This document shows positions 23,126-31,705 of a DNA stretch of 34,057 nt, piece after piece. The DNA is taken from positions 1-34,057 of the forward strand of contig CAZFWJ010000041.1 of NCBI GenBank assembly GCA_964522505.1, read 5' to 3'. Every line of letters starts with the position of its first letter. Position 1 is the stretch's first letter. The notes below the pieces were generated by a model. The model worked only from the letters and a program-made list of their open reading frames with translations. It ran no database searches and had not been told where the DNA came from. The DNA comes from GYS-P2D sp964522505. GTDB taxonomy: Bacteria > Bacteroidota > Bacteroidia > Chitinophagales > Saprospiraceae. Made by a program: the position numbers and the translations under genes.

Positions 23126-24727
23126 ATGTCAGCACTAAAGAGTACGATTAATACACAAAGCAAGTCATTTCAAGAGAAAATGGCACAAATGCGCGAGCTC
23201 TGTGATGAACTGAGTGAGCATATGGAGAAGAGCCGATTTCAAGGCAAGGATAAGCATATCGCACGTGCTCGTAAACGTGGGAAGTTATTAGGCCGTGAGC
23301 GATTAGAATTGTTGCTTGATCGTGACAGTCCTTTTTTAGAGTTACTGCCTCTAGCAGGGATGAATGAGAAGGGAGGATTTGGTGCCGGCGGGACTAGTGT
23401 GTCAGGAATCGGAATTGTCTCAGGCAAGTTGTGCCTCATCAATAGTAATGTAGGAACTCGAAAAGGGGGATCGGTAGATTATGCGACCACATTCAAAAGC
23501 CTGAGAGTTGGACAGATCATCAGAGAAAATCGCTTGCCAAGTATCAATCTTGTGGAGAGCGGAGGCGCCAATCTTCCTGATCAAGCGAAGATATTCAACT
23601 ATGGCGGTGAATCATTCAGAGAAATAACACGTCGATCAAAGCAAGGATTGACTACGATATCATGTGTATTCGGTAATGCCACAGCAGGTGGCGCGTATGT
23701 GCCAGGGATGTCTGACTTTGCAATATTTCAGAAAGATGCCGCCAAGGTATTTTTGGCAGGTCCACCACTCGTTAAGATGGCAACTAATGAAGTCGCTACC
23801 GATGAGGAACTTGGTGGGGCAGAAATGCATAGCAAAGTAAGTGGTGTCAGCGATTACCTTGCGGAGGACGAGTACGACGCAATACGATTGGCCCGTGAGA
23901 TTATGACATGGGTGAATGTTGAAAAGCCGCATTTCACACCGACAGAGCTAATAGTGAATCCAATCTACGATACTTCCGAAATTTTAGGAGTGGTCAGCGC
24001 TAACTCTAAGGTTCCATTTGATGCGAGAGAATTGATTATGCGCATTACGGATGGTTCAGAATTCAGCGAATTCAAGCCACTATATGGGAACACGATGATT
24101 ACAGGATGGTGCAAGATACATGGATATGCTGTAGGCATTATCGCCAATAATGGCGTGATATTCTCGGAGTCAGCCAATAAAGCGTCTCAGTTTATACAGC
24201 TATCCAATCAGAATAATATCCCACTCCTGTTCATGCAGAATACCACGGGTTATATGGTGGGTAAGGCCTATGAAGAAGGAGGGATCATCAAGAATGGTGC
24301 AAAGTTAATTAATGCAGTATCTAATAGCACCGTGCCACACCTGACACTGATGATCGGCAACTCGTATGGCGCGGGTAACTACGGTATGAATGGGAGATCC
24401 TACGATCCGAGGTTCTTATTTACCTATCCCAATGCGAAGATCGGCGTCATGGGCAGTGAACAGCTCGCAGGAGTTATGGAGATTGTTCAGAAAGCTTCAG
24501 CAAAATCTCTGGGGCAAGAATACGATGAAGAGAAAGGGGCGATGCTCAAGGCGATGTTGATCGCTGATGTAGAGTCTAAATCTACGGCATGGCACTCGAC
24601 TTCACAACTGTGGGATGATGGCGTAATCGACCCACGAGAAACACGTAATTACTTAGGTTTTAGTCTAGCCATATTGTATAACCAAGAGATTAAAGGAACG
24701 AAAGCATATGGAGTCTGGAGACATTAA
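23126..24727 (+). CDS. Acyl-CoA carboxylase beta subunit (MCC/geranyl-CoA type)
   Basis: The carboxyltransferase subunit is 533 aa, normal for methylcrotonyl-CoA (MccB, LiuB) or geranyl-CoA (AtuC) carboxylase. It transfers CO2 from biotin to an acyl-CoA. Motifs: RARKRGKLLGRERLELLLD, GGTSVSGIGIVSGKLCL, NLVESGGANLPDQ, ATAGGAYVPGMSDFAIF, FLAGPPLVKMATNEVATDE, GGAEMH, and QNTTGYMVGKAYEEGGIIKN with SYGAGNYGMNGR. GAEMHSKVSGVSD places it in the MCC/GCC/propionyl group. Which substrate is preferred cannot be read reliably; a single active-site pocket residue is known to distinguish MCC from GCC. The neighbours favour a 3-methyl-branched or terpenoid acyl-CoA. It lies 3 bp after the TetR gene and 1 bp before the alpha start. 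Confidence 0.93.
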   Translation: MSALKSTINTQSKSFQEKMAQMRELCDELSEHMEKSRFQGKDKHIARARKRGKLLGRERLELLLDRDSPFLELLPLAGMNEKGGFGAGGTSVSGIGIVSGKLCLINSNVGTRKGGSVDYATTFKSLRVGQIIRENRLPSINLVESGGANLPDQAKIFNYGGESFREITRRSKQGLTTISCVFGNATAGGAYVPGMSDFAIFQKDAAKVFLAGPPLVKMATNEVATDEELGGAEMHSKVSGVSDYLAEDEYDAIRLAREIMTWVNVEKPHFTPTELIVNPIYDTSEILGVVSANSKVPFDARELIMRITDGSEFSEFKPLYGNTMITGWCKIHGYAVGIIANNGVIFSESANKASQFIQLSNQNNIPLLFMQNTTGYMVGKAYEEGGIIKNGAKLINAVSNSTVPHLTLMIGNSYGAGNYGMNGRSYDPRFLFTYPNAKIGVMGSEQLAGVMEIVQKASAKSLGQEYDEEKGAMLKAMLIADVESKSTAWHSTSQLWDDGVIDPRETRNYLGFSLAILYNQEIKGTKAYGVWRH

Positions 24728-24728
24728 T

Positions 24729-26711
24729 ATGATTAACGCAATCTTGATTGCTAACCGGGGTGAGATTTCATCCCGGGTGAGTCGCACTTGTCGTAAGATG
24801 GGCATTAGATCAATTGCGGTGTTTTCTGATGCCGATCGTCATATGCCATTTGTAAGAGATGCCGATGAAGCCGTATATATTGGCGCCAGCAGCCCAGCGG
24901 AGTCCTATCTCGATGTCGATAAGGTTATTGAGGCAGCCAAGAGTTCAGGTGCAGATGCGATTCATCCTGGATATGGATTTCTATCGGAGAATGCCTCTTT
25001 TGCTCAGCGTTGTGCACAAGAGGGAATTATATTCATTGGACCCAACCCCGAGGCTATCACAGCAATGGGCTCCAAGTCACAAGCTAAGGCATTAATGATC
25101 AAGCATGAGGTGCCTACTGTGCCAGGGTATCAAGGAACCGATCAATCTAAGAAGCGCCTCATCAAAGAAGCAAAAGCAATAGGATTTCCATTGTTGCTCA
25201 AGGCGACAGCAGGTGGTGGCGGCAAAGGAATGAGAATCGTACAAAAAGCCGCAGAACTCGACGCAGCCATAGATGCTGCAAGCAGAGAGGCACAATCGGC
25301 ATTTGGAGACGATGAACTCATCATAGAGAAATATGTGGAGTCAGGTAGGCATATTGAGTTCCAGATATTTGGAGATCAACATGGTAACTGTATTCACCTG
25401 TTGGAACGGGAGTGCACTATTCAGCGGCGATATCAGAAGGTAGTGGAGGAGAGCCCATCACCGATTATGACTCCCGAGTTGCGCGAACAAATGGGTCAAG
25501 CCGCAATCAATGCCGCGAAGGCGATTCAATATGACAACGCTGGTACAGTAGAGTTTATCTACGATGATCACTCTGGAGCGTTTTATTTCTTAGAAGTCAA
25601 TACTAGACTACAAGTAGAACATCCAGTAACTGAAGAAATCACTGGTCTTGACCTTGTCCAACTTCAGATCGAATCGGCACAAGGCATGCCCTTAAGTCTT
25701 CAACAAGATAGCATACAAGCTAATGGTTATGCCATTGAAATCAGGCTTTATGCGGAAGATCCATTTAATGATTTTAGACCTGTCACAGGCTTGATACAAC
25801 ATTTAGACATACCTGAAGTGCCTGGCTTAAGAGTAGAGACTGCCGTAGAGTCTGGTTCCGAGATTTCGATGTATTACGATCCTATGATCGCCAAGCTTGT
25901 TGTGCATGACGCAGATCGACAGTCTGCACATCGTAAGTTGAGCTACGTTATAGATCATATGGTCTGCGCAGGTACAGTTACCAATCAAGCATTGCTATCA
26001 GAAATACTCAATCATCAAGACTTCAGGAATGGGCAGTATAACACGCACTTCATCTCTGATCATATTAACTTAACTGAACCAGATAAAGACCAACAGGCAT
26101 TGTTTGATGCATGTATAGCCTGTACATTGTATCGTTGGGCCATTCGCGATAAGCAGAGAAGCATCCTTAAGGCGATGCCATCAGGCTGGCGAAATAGTTT
26201 TAACGATTATCAAAAAGACGAATTCAAGATAGCAGACGAAACCTATACAATAAACTATAGACATTATGGAGACTTTTTTGAAATTATAATTCTTGATGAT
26301 AAGGAGAAGAAGGTTTCGATAGTCCGGGCTGATATCACTGCAATAACCATTGAAATAGCCGGTCAGGTAAAATCATATAAGATCATTGAGTCGACTGAGT
26401 CACTCTATCTTCATCATCCGTCTGTGGGCAATCTGAAGATTGACAAGATCTCGCGATTACCAATTAAAGAAGTTGAGAAAGTTGCAGGAGGGTATGAGGC
26501 ACCAATGCCAGCACAAGTAATTAAGGTGATGGTTATCGAAGGTCAGGAAGTGCATATCGGCGATCCACTGGTTATTATATCATCTATGAAAATGGAGAGT
26601 ACTATAGCAGCCGAATCAGATGGAACCGTCGAGGACGTATATGTCACCGATAACCAAACTATTGAGGCTGGTCATATCATGCTGAAATTGGCCGTAAACG
26701 AAGAATTATAA
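24729..26711 (+). CDS. Biotin carboxylase/carrier alpha subunit (MCC/GCC type)
   Basis: The 660-aa biotin-dependent alpha subunit has a biotin carboxylase domain (about 1-445: ILIANRGEISSRVSRTC, HPGYGFLSENASFA, the ATP-grasp loop KATAGGGGKGMRI, EVNTRLQVEHPVTE), a linker or BT region, and a C-terminal BCCP domain with the biotinyl Lys in SSMKMES. It charges biotin with bicarbonate for the beta subunit just upstream. I take the ATG at 24729, one base after the beta stop, with GGAG about 8 nt upstream. An earlier ATG at 24708 would overlap the beta gene by 20 bp and add seven unlikely residues. The biotin motif reads SMKM where AMKM is usual, a harmless change. Confidence 0.94.
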   Translation: MINAILIANRGEISSRVSRTCRKMGIRSIAVFSDADRHMPFVRDADEAVYIGASSPAESYLDVDKVIEAAKSSGADAIHPGYGFLSENASFAQRCAQEGIIFIGPNPEAITAMGSKSQAKALMIKHEVPTVPGYQGTDQSKKRLIKEAKAIGFPLLLKATAGGGGKGMRIVQKAAELDAAIDAASREAQSAFGDDELIIEKYVESGRHIEFQIFGDQHGNCIHLLERECTIQRRYQKVVEESPSPIMTPELREQMGQAAINAAKAIQYDNAGTVEFIYDDHSGAFYFLEVNTRLQVEHPVTEEITGLDLVQLQIESAQGMPLSLQQDSIQANGYAIEIRLYAEDPFNDFRPVTGLIQHLDIPEVPGLRVETAVESGSEISMYYDPMIAKLVVHDADRQSAHRKLSYVIDHMVCAGTVTNQALLSEILNHQDFRNGQYNTHFISDHINLTEPDKDQQALFDACIACTLYRWAIRDKQRSILKAMPSGWRNSFNDYQKDEFKIADETYTINYRHYGDFFEIIILDDKEKKVSIVRADITAITIEIAGQVKSYKIIESTESLYLHHPSVGNLKIDKISRLPIKEVEKVAGGYEAPMPAQVIKVMVIEGQEVHIGDPLVIISSMKMESTIAAESDGTVEDVYVTDNQTIEAGHIMLKLAVNEEL

Positions 26712-26713
26712 GA

Positions 26714-27532
26714 ATGAACTTATATACTCAAGAACAAGTCGAATCGATCGCTGATCAGACATTTGCATTCCTGTTAGTTGAGGAGCAAGATCATGTATTG
26801 CACCTAACATTGAATAGACCGGCAAAAAAGAATGCGCTTCATCCACAGTTGGTTAATGAACTGGCTTATGCCATGCACTATGCTCACTATACCGCTGACA
26901 TCTGGATGATAGTATTAGGCGCTGTCGGCAATGTCTTCTGTGCAGGTGCCGATCTCAAAGCAATGATGGGTATCATAGAAGAAAATAACTCCACAGTGCC
27001 AGAGCCAAATGGGGAAGTATTGATCGGAGAGCTGTTTAATAAGCTTTATAAACCGACAATAGCCAAGGTTACAGGTGATGTATATGCCGGTGGATTCTTC
27101 TTTTTGGCAGGATGTAAAATTGTAGTCGCTCAGGACAATGTCAAGTTTGGATTGCCTGAGGTTAAGCGTGGTTTATATCCTTTTCAAGTAATGGCGGCAC
27201 TGCTTAAGGTTATGCCAGCTCGCAAGGTCATAGATTGGTGTATCAGAGGATACAACCTATCAGTTGCTGAGGCGCAACAGTATGGTTTGGTATCAGAAAT
27301 GTGTGCACCCGCAGATGTTGATTCCATCGTCCAGACCATCATTGATCAACTCAAGCAAAATAGCCCATCAGCAATCCGCTATGGTTTGCAAGCCTATGAT
27401 CATATCCAGCCATCATCTGCAGAGCACAAGTATTTATATGACATGCTACAGATGACGATAGCCACCGCAGATGGACAAGAAGGTTTAACCGCATTCAGAG
27501 AAAAAAGAAAACCGAACTGGACAGGAGAATAA
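26714..27532 (+). CDS. Enoyl-CoA hydratase family protein (LiuC/AtuE-like)
   Basis: The 272-aa crotonase-fold protein has HLTLNRPAKKNALHPQLVNE, the oxyanion-loop VFCAGADLKAMM, and KFGLPEVKRGLYPFQ with the catalytic-type Glu. The first of the two usual catalytic Glu positions is not clearly present (VYAGGFFFLAGCKIVVAQDN). After a carboxylase it would hydrate a 3-methylglutaconyl-CoA-like product, as LiuC (methylglutaconyl-CoA) and AtuE (isohexenylglutaconyl-CoA) do. It lies 2 bp after the alpha subunit. The family is certain; the substrate and hydratase activity are inferred from the operon. Confidence 0.88.
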   Translation: MNLYTQEQVESIADQTFAFLLVEEQDHVLHLTLNRPAKKNALHPQLVNELAYAMHYAHYTADIWMIVLGAVGNVFCAGADLKAMMGIIEENNSTVPEPNGEVLIGELFNKLYKPTIAKVTGDVYAGGFFFLAGCKIVVAQDNVKFGLPEVKRGLYPFQVMAALLKVMPARKVIDWCIRGYNLSVAEAQQYGLVSEMCAPADVDSIVQTIIDQLKQNSPSAIRYGLQAYDHIQPSSAEHKYLYDMLQMTIATADGQEGLTAFREKRKPNWTGE

Positions 27533-27559
27533 TTTGAACGAGAATAGAATAAACATAAG

Positions 27560-28417
27560 ATGAAAAAACTCATACTATCATGTGCGCTTACCGGCGCAGC
27601 CACTAATCGGAGTCACTGCCCCGATATTCCTTATACGCCGGCAGAGCTTGGTGAGGAGGGACGACGAGCCGTTGAAGCGGGAGCCTCTGTGCTTCACATT
27701 CATGCTAGAGAGGATGACGGAACTCCCAGCTGGCGCACCCAGGTCTTTCAGGAGATCTATAGTGAGGTACGCAAGCACTGCCCGGATGTAATTATCAATT
27801 TTTCTACTGGAGCAATCGGCTTGAGTAAAGAGGAAAGAATGGCCCATATTCCAGTGACTAAACCGGATGTCGCAGCATTTAACATGAGCTCGATGAATTA
27901 TGCCATCTACTCGAGAAGGAAAAAGAAGTTTCATTGGGACGGTGTATTTGAAAACTCTTATAGCACGATGCAATATGTCATTAACCTCATTAATGAGGCT
28001 GGTACAGCGCCAGAGATGGAGTGTTTTGATACAGGTCATATCCGCAATGCAGATATATTTAGAGATATGGGCTTACTGCCAGAGAATGCCTCCTATAGCT
28101 TAGTCATGGGTGTGCTGGGTGGTATCCCTGCAACACCTGAGAATTTGATTCATCAGATCAAGCAAGTACCCGAGGGTCGCAACTGGCAATCTATTGTGAT
28201 CAGCAGAAATCAGTGGAAATTGTCGGCAGTAGCAGCTGCGATGGGTGGAAACTTTAGAGTAGGAATGGAGGACAACTTTTATCTTCCTGATGGTACGATG
28301 GCCAAGAGTAATGGGGAGCTATGTGAGTCCGGCGCAACACTGGCTCGAACCATAGGCCGTGAAATCGCGTCAATCAGTGAAGCCCGAGAGATATTAAACA
28401 TCCCATTCAGACATTGA
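27560..28417 (+). CDS. BKACE-type beta-keto acid cleavage enzyme (DUF849)
   Basis: The 285-aa TIM-barrel protein belongs to the family that cleaves beta-keto acids with acetyl-CoA, giving acetoacetate and a new CoA ester. Motifs: VLHIHAREDDGTPS (zinc-binding His pair), NFSTGA, MECFDTGHIRNADI, MGVLGGIPAT and FRVGMEDNFYLPDG (Glu/Asp pair). ISCALTGAATNRS-like N-terminal residues are typical. It occupies the place where a HMG-CoA lyase or AtuA-type lyase is expected in leucine or terpenoid pathways, so it may do the terminal C-C cleavage here. It sits 27 bp after the hydratase gene and 1 bp before an SDR. The family is firm; the reaction in this pathway is inferred. Confidence 0.9.
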   Translation: MKKLILSCALTGAATNRSHCPDIPYTPAELGEEGRRAVEAGASVLHIHAREDDGTPSWRTQVFQEIYSEVRKHCPDVIINFSTGAIGLSKEERMAHIPVTKPDVAAFNMSSMNYAIYSRRKKKFHWDGVFENSYSTMQYVINLINEAGTAPEMECFDTGHIRNADIFRDMGLLPENASYSLVMGVLGGIPATPENLIHQIKQVPEGRNWQSIVISRNQWKLSAVAAAMGGNFRVGMEDNFYLPDGTMAKSNGELCESGATLARTIGREIASISEAREILNIPFRH

Positions 28418-28418
28418 T

Positions 28419-29228
28419 ATGTATAAGGCGGATTTATATAAAGGCAAGAAAGTACTAGTAACAGGTGGAAGATCGGGCATCGGCTATGCTATCGCTAAGG
28501 ATTTTTTGAACTACGGGGCGGCAGTATTTATCTGCTCCCGTAAAGAAGAACCACTGGCTAAAGCGGCAGAAGAGTTATCCGCTCATGGTGAAGTATATTA
28601 TCATCCTTGTAATATCCGTGAGCCAGAGCAGATTAAAATTTTGGCGACTAAGATCAAAGAAACATGGGGTCGTCTGGATATTCTCATCAATAATGCAGGT
28701 GGACAGTTTCCCGCTCCTGCTAAACTCATCAGTGAGAACGGCTGGGCTGCTGTGATTAGCAACAACCTCAACGGGACTTTTTATATGTCTCAGATCATGT
28801 ACAATCAATTTTTTGCGCATCAAGAAGAGTCCAGTGTCGTTAATATCATCGCTAATATGTACCGTGGATTTCCAGGTATGGCACATACAGGAGCTGCAAG
28901 AGCTGGGGTAGAGAACTTGACAAAAACGCTGGCACAAGAGTGGGCGCATAATCGATGTCGGATTAATTGCGTGGCACCAGGTACTATCGAATCTTCAGGA
29001 CTCGATACCTACCCTAAGATGATACAAGACAACTTTGCTAAAGGTCGTGAAGAAAATCTGTTCAAGCGATTTGGTTCGGTACAGGATGTGAGTAATGCCG
29101 TGTTGTTTTATGCAGGTCCACTGGCGAGCTATATTTCAGGCACGACCCTTTATGTAGATGGATGCGAGCATCTCTCTGGTGATCGCATGGGCCTCCTCAA
29201 TACATTGCGAGGTATGATGAATGGTTAA
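28419..29228 (+). CDS. PECR-like short-chain dehydrogenase/reductase
   Basis: The 269-aa Rossmann protein has the NADP-binding glycine motif VTGGRSGIG and INNAGGQFPAPA. The usual catalytic YxxxK is replaced: the region reads AHTGAARAGVENLTKTLAQE, with Thr and Arg at the expected positions. The same HxGAARAGV.NLTK.LA.EW pattern occurs in peroxisomal trans-2-enoyl-CoA reductase (PECR), and INCVAPGTIESSGLDTY is also PECR-like. I therefore call it a PECR-like enoyl-CoA reductase and not an alcohol dehydrogenase. The gene starts 1 bp after the BKACE gene. It could reduce a 2-enoyl-CoA intermediate, perhaps one from an unsaturated terpenoid side chain. Confidence 0.85.
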   Translation: MYKADLYKGKKVLVTGGRSGIGYAIAKDFLNYGAAVFICSRKEEPLAKAAEELSAHGEVYYHPCNIREPEQIKILATKIKETWGRLDILINNAGGQFPAPAKLISENGWAAVISNNLNGTFYMSQIMYNQFFAHQEESSVVNIIANMYRGFPGMAHTGAARAGVENLTKTLAQEWAHNRCRINCVAPGTIESSGLDTYPKMIQDNFAKGREENLFKRFGSVQDVSNAVLFYAGPLASYISGTTLYVDGCEHLSGDRMGLLNTLRGMMNG

Positions 29229-29243
29229 TAGATACAGTCAACG

Positions 29244-30059
29244 ATGAAAAACAAAACAATATTTATCAGTGGAGCAAGTCGCGGAATTGGCAAGGCCATA
29301 GCACTGAGATTAGCTCAGGAGGGTGCCAACATTGTGGTAGCAGCCAAGACTGCCGAGCCACATCCTAAGTTAGATGGCACGATTTATTCTGCGGCAGAAG
29401 AGATAGAAGCAGCTGGAGGAAGAGCGTTGCCGCTAATTGTAGATATCAGATCAGAAGAAATCGTAAGAGATGCTATTGACAAGGCGGCAGATCATTTTGG
29501 AGGGATAGATGGCCTAGTCAATAATGCCAGTGCAATCAACTTATCAAAGACACCTGATCTACCAATGAAGCGGTTTGATCTGATGCACTCGATAAATGTC
29601 AGGGGCACCTTTATGGTAAGTAAGTATTGTATCCCATACCTACAGCAATCAAGTAACCCACATATCTTGACCTTATCGCCTCCATTGAACCTTAAACCCG
29701 AATGGTTCGGCGCACATCTGGGATACACTATGGCTAAATATGGGATGAGTATGACTGTATTAGGTTTAGCCGATGAGTTCAAATCAGACGGAATAGGAGT
29801 GAATGCCTTATGGCCACAAACGACTATTGCAACTGCCGCAGTAAAGTTTGCACTTGGCGGTGATGCTATGATACAATGCAGCAGAACTCCACAAATTATG
29901 GCAGATGCTGCTCATGCAATACTAAGTCGAGACGCTTCACAATGTACAGGCAATTTCTTCATTGACGAAGACGTAATGCGTGAAGTCGGCATTGAAGACT
30001 TCACTTCTTATGCTGTTAACCCTGAGAAAACACTTTTCAAAGATTTATTTGTTGAATAA
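29244..30059 (+). CDS. HSDL2-like SDR without its SCP2 domain
   Basis: The 271-aa SDR is of the HSDL2/AtuG type: FISGASRGIG, AAKTAEPHPKLDGTIYSAAE, VNNASAINL, SPPLNLKPEWFGAHLGYT, the intact catalytic YTMAKYGMS (YxxxK), and ALWPQTTIATAAV. Eukaryotic HSDL2 has a C-terminal SCP2 sterol carrier domain; this protein ends at about residue 271 without one. The next gene, an acyl-CoA dehydrogenase, does carry an SCP2 domain. It is 15 bp after the previous SDR gene. The reaction is probably oxidation or reduction of a branched hydroxyacyl-CoA or aldehyde, by analogy with AtuG-like proteins in citronellol-type pathways. Confidence 0.9.
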   Translation: MKNKTIFISGASRGIGKAIALRLAQEGANIVVAAKTAEPHPKLDGTIYSAAEEIEAAGGRALPLIVDIRSEEIVRDAIDKAADHFGGIDGLVNNASAINLSKTPDLPMKRFDLMHSINVRGTFMVSKYCIPYLQQSSNPHILTLSPPLNLKPEWFGAHLGYTMAKYGMSMTVLGLADEFKSDGIGVNALWPQTTIATAAVKFALGGDAMIQCSRTPQIMADAAHAILSRDASQCTGNFFIDEDVMREVGIEDFTSYAVNPEKTLFKDLFVE

Positions 30060-30078
30060 AATAAAAATTAACCGTCCT

Positions 30079-31599
30079 ATGAATAGCTACTATTTTACCG
30101 AAGAACATGAGATGTTTCGCCAGAGCTTGCGGGCATTCTTGCAGAAAGAGGTTCAGCCAAATATTGAAGAATGGGAAGAAAATAGATTTACTCCACGTGA
30201 TATCTGGCTGAAGATGGGAGAAATGGGATTCCTCGGACTGGGATACCCAGAGGAGTATGGAGGCTCTAACCTCGACTTCTTCTATGATGTAGTGTTCAAC
30301 GAGGAGATATGTCGAATGAATTCTGCGGGATTTGCGATCACGCAACAGGTGGTGCAATACATGTCCTGTCCGAATGTCTTGAAGTATGGTTCGGATGAGC
30401 TAAAGCAAAGATATCTTCCCGGCATCATATCGGGCCAGTTGATCAGCAGCATTGGCATAACTGAGCCAAGTGCGGGATCTGACGCGCAAAACATCAAGAC
30501 TACCGCCATTAGAGATGGTGACCACTATGTGGTCAATGGCTCCAAAACCTTTATCACAAATGGAGTCTATGGTGACTTCATCGTGACTGTCGTCAAGACT
30601 AATCCGGATGCGGGAGCAGCGGGAGTGAGCCTTTTAGTTATAGAACAAAAGATGGAGGGGGTATCTACCCGTAAGCTTAAGAAGCTCGGTTGGCACTCAT
30701 CGGACACGGCAGAGATTAGCTTTGACAATGTCCGAGTACCTGTAGAAAACCTTATTGGAGATGAGGGTAGAGGCTTTTATTATCTGATGAATGGCCTACA
30801 ACTGGAACGCCTATGTGCTGTACCAGGGGCAGTATCCGCTATGGAGCGGGCCATAGAACTCAGCTTGCAGTATATGTCGGAACGTGAAGCCTTTGGTCGT
30901 CCGATCAACAAGTTTCAGGTCTTACGTCACCGCATCGCACAGTTGGCCTCAGAGGTGGAAGCGCTCAAGGCATTCTCATACTATTGCTGTAAGTTATATG
31001 ATGATGGCATCTATGATGTCAAGCTGTGTTCAATGGCTAAACTACTGGCTACAGAACTATCTGAAAAAGTCGCTACTCAGTGCCTACAATTTTATGGAGG
31101 ATATGGATTTATGGAGGACTATCCTATGGCACGTATGTATAGGGATGTTAGAGTCGGTACAATCGGTGGAGGTTCATCCGAGATCATGAGAGAGATCATC
31201 GCCAAGATCGTAATTGATGATGTGTCTTATGAGAAGCCTCAAACCATGAATAATATTGTCGATCGCTCTGGGTCAAAAACAACTGCAAAGCAGACAGTTC
31301 CCGATCCTTCATTTGAGACAGTGTTGAGTTCAATTGGAGAGAAGGCTAAAGCAGCCAATCCTTTAGGGAATACACTCAAGTTTGATTTTGGTGGTCAGCA
31401 ATTATTTATCGATGGGACGAATGGGTCTAACGAGATCAATCACACTGACAGTGATGCGGATTGTACAGTCCGTGTATCTCAAGAAGATTTTATCAAGTTA
31501 GTGCAGGGCAATCTCAATCCTATGGGTGCCGTCATGTCTGGTAAAATGAAGATTGATGGAGATATGGGAGTAGCCATGAAGTTGCAAGAGTTGTTTTAG
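30079..31599 (+). CDS. Acyl-CoA dehydrogenase fused to an SCP2 domain
   Basis: The 506-aa flavoprotein has an acyl-CoA dehydrogenase body (about 1-385: FTEEHEMFRQSLRAFLQKE, GITEPSAGSDAQNI, NGSKTFITNGVYG, QFYGGYGFMEDYPMARMYRD). The Glu in LQLERLCAVPGAV is placed like the catalytic base of isovaleryl/long-chain enzymes, while the MCAD position reads TIGGGSSEIM, resembling citronellyl-CoA dehydrogenase AtuD. After a linker (about 385-415), residues about 415-506 form an SCP2 sterol/lipid-carrier domain ending VMSGKMKIDGDMGVAMKLQE. I chose the ATG at 30079 because the flanking homology starts there; upstream in-frame ATG codons lie inside the SDR gene. The fused carrier suggests a hydrophobic acyl substrate. 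Confidence 0.92.
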   Translation: MNSYYFTEEHEMFRQSLRAFLQKEVQPNIEEWEENRFTPRDIWLKMGEMGFLGLGYPEEYGGSNLDFFYDVVFNEEICRMNSAGFAITQQVVQYMSCPNVLKYGSDELKQRYLPGIISGQLISSIGITEPSAGSDAQNIKTTAIRDGDHYVVNGSKTFITNGVYGDFIVTVVKTNPDAGAAGVSLLVIEQKMEGVSTRKLKKLGWHSSDTAEISFDNVRVPVENLIGDEGRGFYYLMNGLQLERLCAVPGAVSAMERAIELSLQYMSEREAFGRPINKFQVLRHRIAQLASEVEALKAFSYYCCKLYDDGIYDVKLCSMAKLLATELSEKVATQCLQFYGGYGFMEDYPMARMYRDVRVGTIGGGSSEIMREIIAKIVIDDVSYEKPQTMNNIVDRSGSKTTAKQTVPDPSFETVLSSIGEKAKAANPLGNTLKFDFGGQQLFIDGTNGSNEINHTDSDADCTVRVSQEDFIKLVQGNLNPMGAVMSGKMKIDGDMGVAMKLQELF

Positions 31600-31653
31600 C
31601 CATTGGTGATTTTTAAAAACGCTATAGATCATAAGAACATATGAGGATGATTA

Positions 31654-31661
31654 TATCTTTG
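31654..31661 (+). promoter_or_regulatory. Candidate -7 element upstream of ferritin
   Basis: TATCTTTG matches TAnnTTTG and lies 44 bp upstream of the ferritin ATG. No TTTG is seen at the right -33 distance, so the call is weak. The rest of the gap 31600-31705 is unremarkable. Confidence 0.35.
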
Positions 31662-31705
31662 TACTATAAGTTCGTCATGATTAAGTACTTTAATAAACAC
31701 CAATT

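Noticed and set aside
27578..28039. 153-codon minus-strand open frame inside the BKACE gene
   Set aside because: It lies wholly opposite a clear DUF849/BKACE coding region and has no recognisable protein features.
29980..30078. N-terminal 33-codon extension of the acyl-CoA dehydrogenase
   Set aside because: It overlaps the end of the SDR gene and has no family homology; the ATG at 30079 matches the usual start of the family.
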